Part shown: positions 5,112 through 6,663 of the stretch, piece after piece
How the letters are laid out: each line of letters opens with the position of its first letter
Position numbering within the stretch: position 1 is the stretch's first letter
The notes under the pieces: generated by a model
Told to the model about the DNA's origin: nothing
The model's input: only the letters and a program-made list of their open reading frames with translations
Database searches by the model: none
Made by a program: the position numbers and the translations under genes
Origin: an uncultured Clostridia bacterium
GTDB taxonomy: Bacteria > Bacillota > Clostridia > Oscillospirales > Acutalibacteraceae
Length of the DNA: 6,663 nt
NCBI GenBank assembly: GCA_904420155.1
Contig: CAJFUH010000243.1
Span: forward strand, 1-6,663
Direction of reading: 5' to 3'

Positions 5112-5851
5112 GTATTTCTTTGATTTCTTGTATCACCGCTTCCGCTGCGGCTGTTACAACGGCTGATTCGGAAGAACCCTATGTGGTTTCTGTAACCACA
5201 TATCCCGAAATAACCGACGAAGAAGAGCTGTTAGAGCTTGCCGTGGAGCAATACAAAGCGAAGGCCGTCAGCTATTCGGCATTTTCCAGCGTGGAACCTA
5301 CGGAAGAAGAAACCGATATCGTTGCAAAACAGGTGTTAAAGGAAGAAGTGTACAGCGATGGAAGCGTTGTGCAGGATGTAGCTATTACAACCATCGGACT
5401 TTATGATGAAAACGGACAGGAAATCGGGATTCAACCATTAACCACTTATTTTGATAAAGAATATGATGTAAGTGGAAGCTTGCCAGGGGATATCTATTAT
5501 TCCGCAGTGATTTATGCCACCCAAAGCCTGCCCATTGGAGAAGACTTTGTGAAACCCACTATCGGTAGAATCCGAAAAATAAATTTTTCCACATCTTCTC
5601 CTGGCTCCTCCTCCATGTCGAGAGTAGTAGTTGAATATATAGTGAAAGAGCTAGGCGTGCAAAAAGTCCATGAAACAAAAACATACTATCCGCAAAAAAA
5701 TACCACCTACTCATATATCCCCTGGGATACCAATTGGCATTTACTAGGCTTGGGTTCCGTTGATAGTACTGACGGTACTGGTGTATTTGGTTGTTTACAA
5801 TTTTTTGCAAGTAATGGGCAATATGCCTCCAAAATTGTAACTATATATTGA
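5081..5851 (+). CDS. Exported protein of unknown function
   Basis: The product is 256 aa. I do not recognise the family. The N-terminus is a classic export signal: MFKK, then a hydrophobic core at 5-18, then a probable signal peptidase I site after TASA (residue 22). The core also contains L-I-S-C (14-17), which fits a lipobox, so lipid anchoring at C17 cannot be excluded. The mature part opens with an acidic stretch and a Glu-rich helix (about 48-62). It continues as beta-rich sequence with many Tyr, Ser and Thr residues and ends in VTIY. After the signal there is a single cysteine (C238). No transmembrane segment, cell-wall sorting motif or catalytic motif is visible. It is the first gene of a two-gene operon with a lipoprotein 12 nt downstream and has its own promoter. 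Its DNA is clearly AT-richer than the zapA operon. Confidence 0.88.
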   Translation: MFKKLLCAILSISLISCITASAAAVTTADSEEPYVVSVTTYPEITDEEELLELAVEQYKAKAVSYSAFSSVEPTEEETDIVAKQVLKEEVYSDGSVVQDVAITTIGLYDENGQEIGIQPLTTYFDKEYDVSGSLPGDIYYSAVIYATQSLPIGEDFVKPTIGRIRKINFSTSSPGSSSMSRVVVEYIVKELGVQKVHETKTYYPQKNTTYSYIPWDTNWHLLGLGSVDSTDGTGVFGCLQFFASNGQYASKIVTIY

Positions 5852-5863
5852 GGATGATGTTAT

Positions 5864-6607
5864 ATGAAAAAGTTTTTGTTATGCATTTTGATTTTAGTGT
5901 TTTTACTTTTTAGCATAACTGCCTGCACGCCTAATTCTGCTGGTTCTTCTAGCGGCTCTCCTACAGAACTACTCAATTACCCTGGCCTTACCTGGGACAT
6001 GAGCCCGCAGGAGGTCACAAGTGCCTTGCATTTGCGGGAGGATCAAATCCAAACACGGGACGACGAACCGTCCTTTGCTCTCGGTTATGTCCCCGAAGGG
6101 GAGATTTTCGGCCTGAAACCCGCTAACATTGTCTTTGAGTTTCTCAACATTGATTCCGAGCAGAAGCTTTATAACGTCACGGTCACTTATCCGGAAGGCT
6201 CCGGGGAAGACATAGAGACGATAAAAACGGCACTGGAGGAGTACTATGGGCCGTTACAGGAAGAAGTGATCCTGGGGCCAGACATACTCTTATCCGATCC
6301 TGAAACCATGACCGTTTTCCAAAACCAGCCGAACGGTGACGAATTCTACTGGATAAGCGACCTCAAGCTCCAGGATTTATCATGGACGGATGAAAAAGCC
6401 GCCCGGGCGCAGGAATACCGGCAGGAGCAAGCCCCCTCAGAAGACTTCTGGAAAGATGACAAATGCTGGCAAGCATATATGGAGACAAACCCTCTTGCTA
6501 CCATCCATCTGATGAAATTAGAATATCCTGATTCTATAGATTTGTGCCAAGTTTTCTTTTCCGCCGATTATATCGGGTATGAACGAATGGATACCGCAGC
6601 CCAATAA
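5864..6607 (+). CDS. Putative lipoprotein of unknown function
   Basis: The 247-aa product begins MKKFLLCILILVFLLFSITAC. Residues 18-21 (I-T-A-C) form a lipobox, so signal peptidase II should cleave before C21 and leave a diacylglycerol-anchored protein on the outer face of the membrane. A Ser/Gly-rich linker (24-33) follows. Next comes NYPGLTWDMSPQEVTSAL (38-55), a segment of the kind seen at the start of many clostridial lipoproteins of unknown function. The remainder is acidic and mixed alpha/beta, with C201 and C228 as a possible disulfide pair. TGAGGA at 5849-5854 overlaps the stop codon of the upstream gene and sits 9 nt from the ATG, so the two genes are probably translationally linked. 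It is likely the last gene of the operon, since a terminator-like hairpin follows. No enzyme motif was found. Confidence 0.88.
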   Translation: MKKFLLCILILVFLLFSITACTPNSAGSSSGSPTELLNYPGLTWDMSPQEVTSALHLREDQIQTRDDEPSFALGYVPEGEIFGLKPANIVFEFLNIDSEQKLYNVTVTYPEGSGEDIETIKTALEEYYGPLQEEVILGPDILLSDPETMTVFQNQPNGDEFYWISDLKLQDLSWTDEKAARAQEYRQEQAPSEDFWKDDKCWQAYMETNPLATIHLMKLEYPDSIDLCQVFFSADYIGYERMDTAAQ

Positions 6608-6631
6608 ATATGCCTTGATACAGCAAAACTG

Positions 6632-6658
6632 CGCCCCACGGCCTTATGCCCTGGGGCG
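6632..6658 (+). terminator. Terminator-like hairpin after the lipoprotein gene
   Basis: CGCCCCA (6632-6638) pairs with TGGGGCG (6652-6658), and an inner GGC/GCC pair continues the stem after one C-C mismatch, leaving a CTTAT loop. It begins 24 nt after the stop. A following T-tract, which would settle the call, is beyond the window edge. Confidence 0.5.
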
Positions 6659-6663
6659 TGATC

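Overview
The window looks like chromosome from a Gram-positive member of the Clostridia, most likely Oscillospiraceae/Ruminococcaceae. This rests on strong GGAGG-type ribosome binding sites, a ZapA–U32 peptidase gene pair of Firmicutes type, a prolipoprotein signal, and a GC-rich hairpin array of a kind I recall from gut Clostridia genomes. The assignment is by recognition, not by search. The left two thirds are GC-rich; from about 4640 to 5860 the DNA becomes clearly AT-richer.

Left block (1-3733, all minus strand). A probable operon is read right to left: zapA (FtsZ-ring protein with a long C-terminal extension), a U32 peptidase/DUF3656 protein of the RlhA/PrtC type, dut (dUTPase with all five motifs), and a membrane-anchored coiled-coil protein that runs off the left edge. 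The zapA/U32 gap is 6 nt, U32/dut 44 nt and dut/membrane protein 76 nt. A sigma-A-like promoter lies in front of zapA. TTTTCCACA-like motifs and inverted repeats cluster around dut and its flanking gaps.

Middle block (3734-5080). Between zapA and the next minus-strand gene is a 448-nt gap filled mainly by five consecutive strong hairpins (3940-4095). A small cytosolic orphan protein gene (4182-4598, minus, possibly DUF4275-like) follows, with its own promoter and RBS. The next gap (4599-5080) is AT-rich. It separates divergent transcription units and holds a good plus-strand promoter and a roughly 125-nt leader with a small hairpin and a candidate 40-codon leader ORF.

Right block (5081-6663, plus strand). 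Two exported proteins of unknown function form a tight two-gene operon: a signal-peptide protein (256 aa) and a lipoprotein (247 aa). A terminator-like hairpin follows at the window edge. No CRISPR array, transposase, tRNA, rRNA or phage gene was seen. I found no clear new multi-gene system. The best candidates for a second look are the exported pair with its leader, the hairpin array with mutually exclusive folds, and the repeated TTTTCCACA motif near dut.
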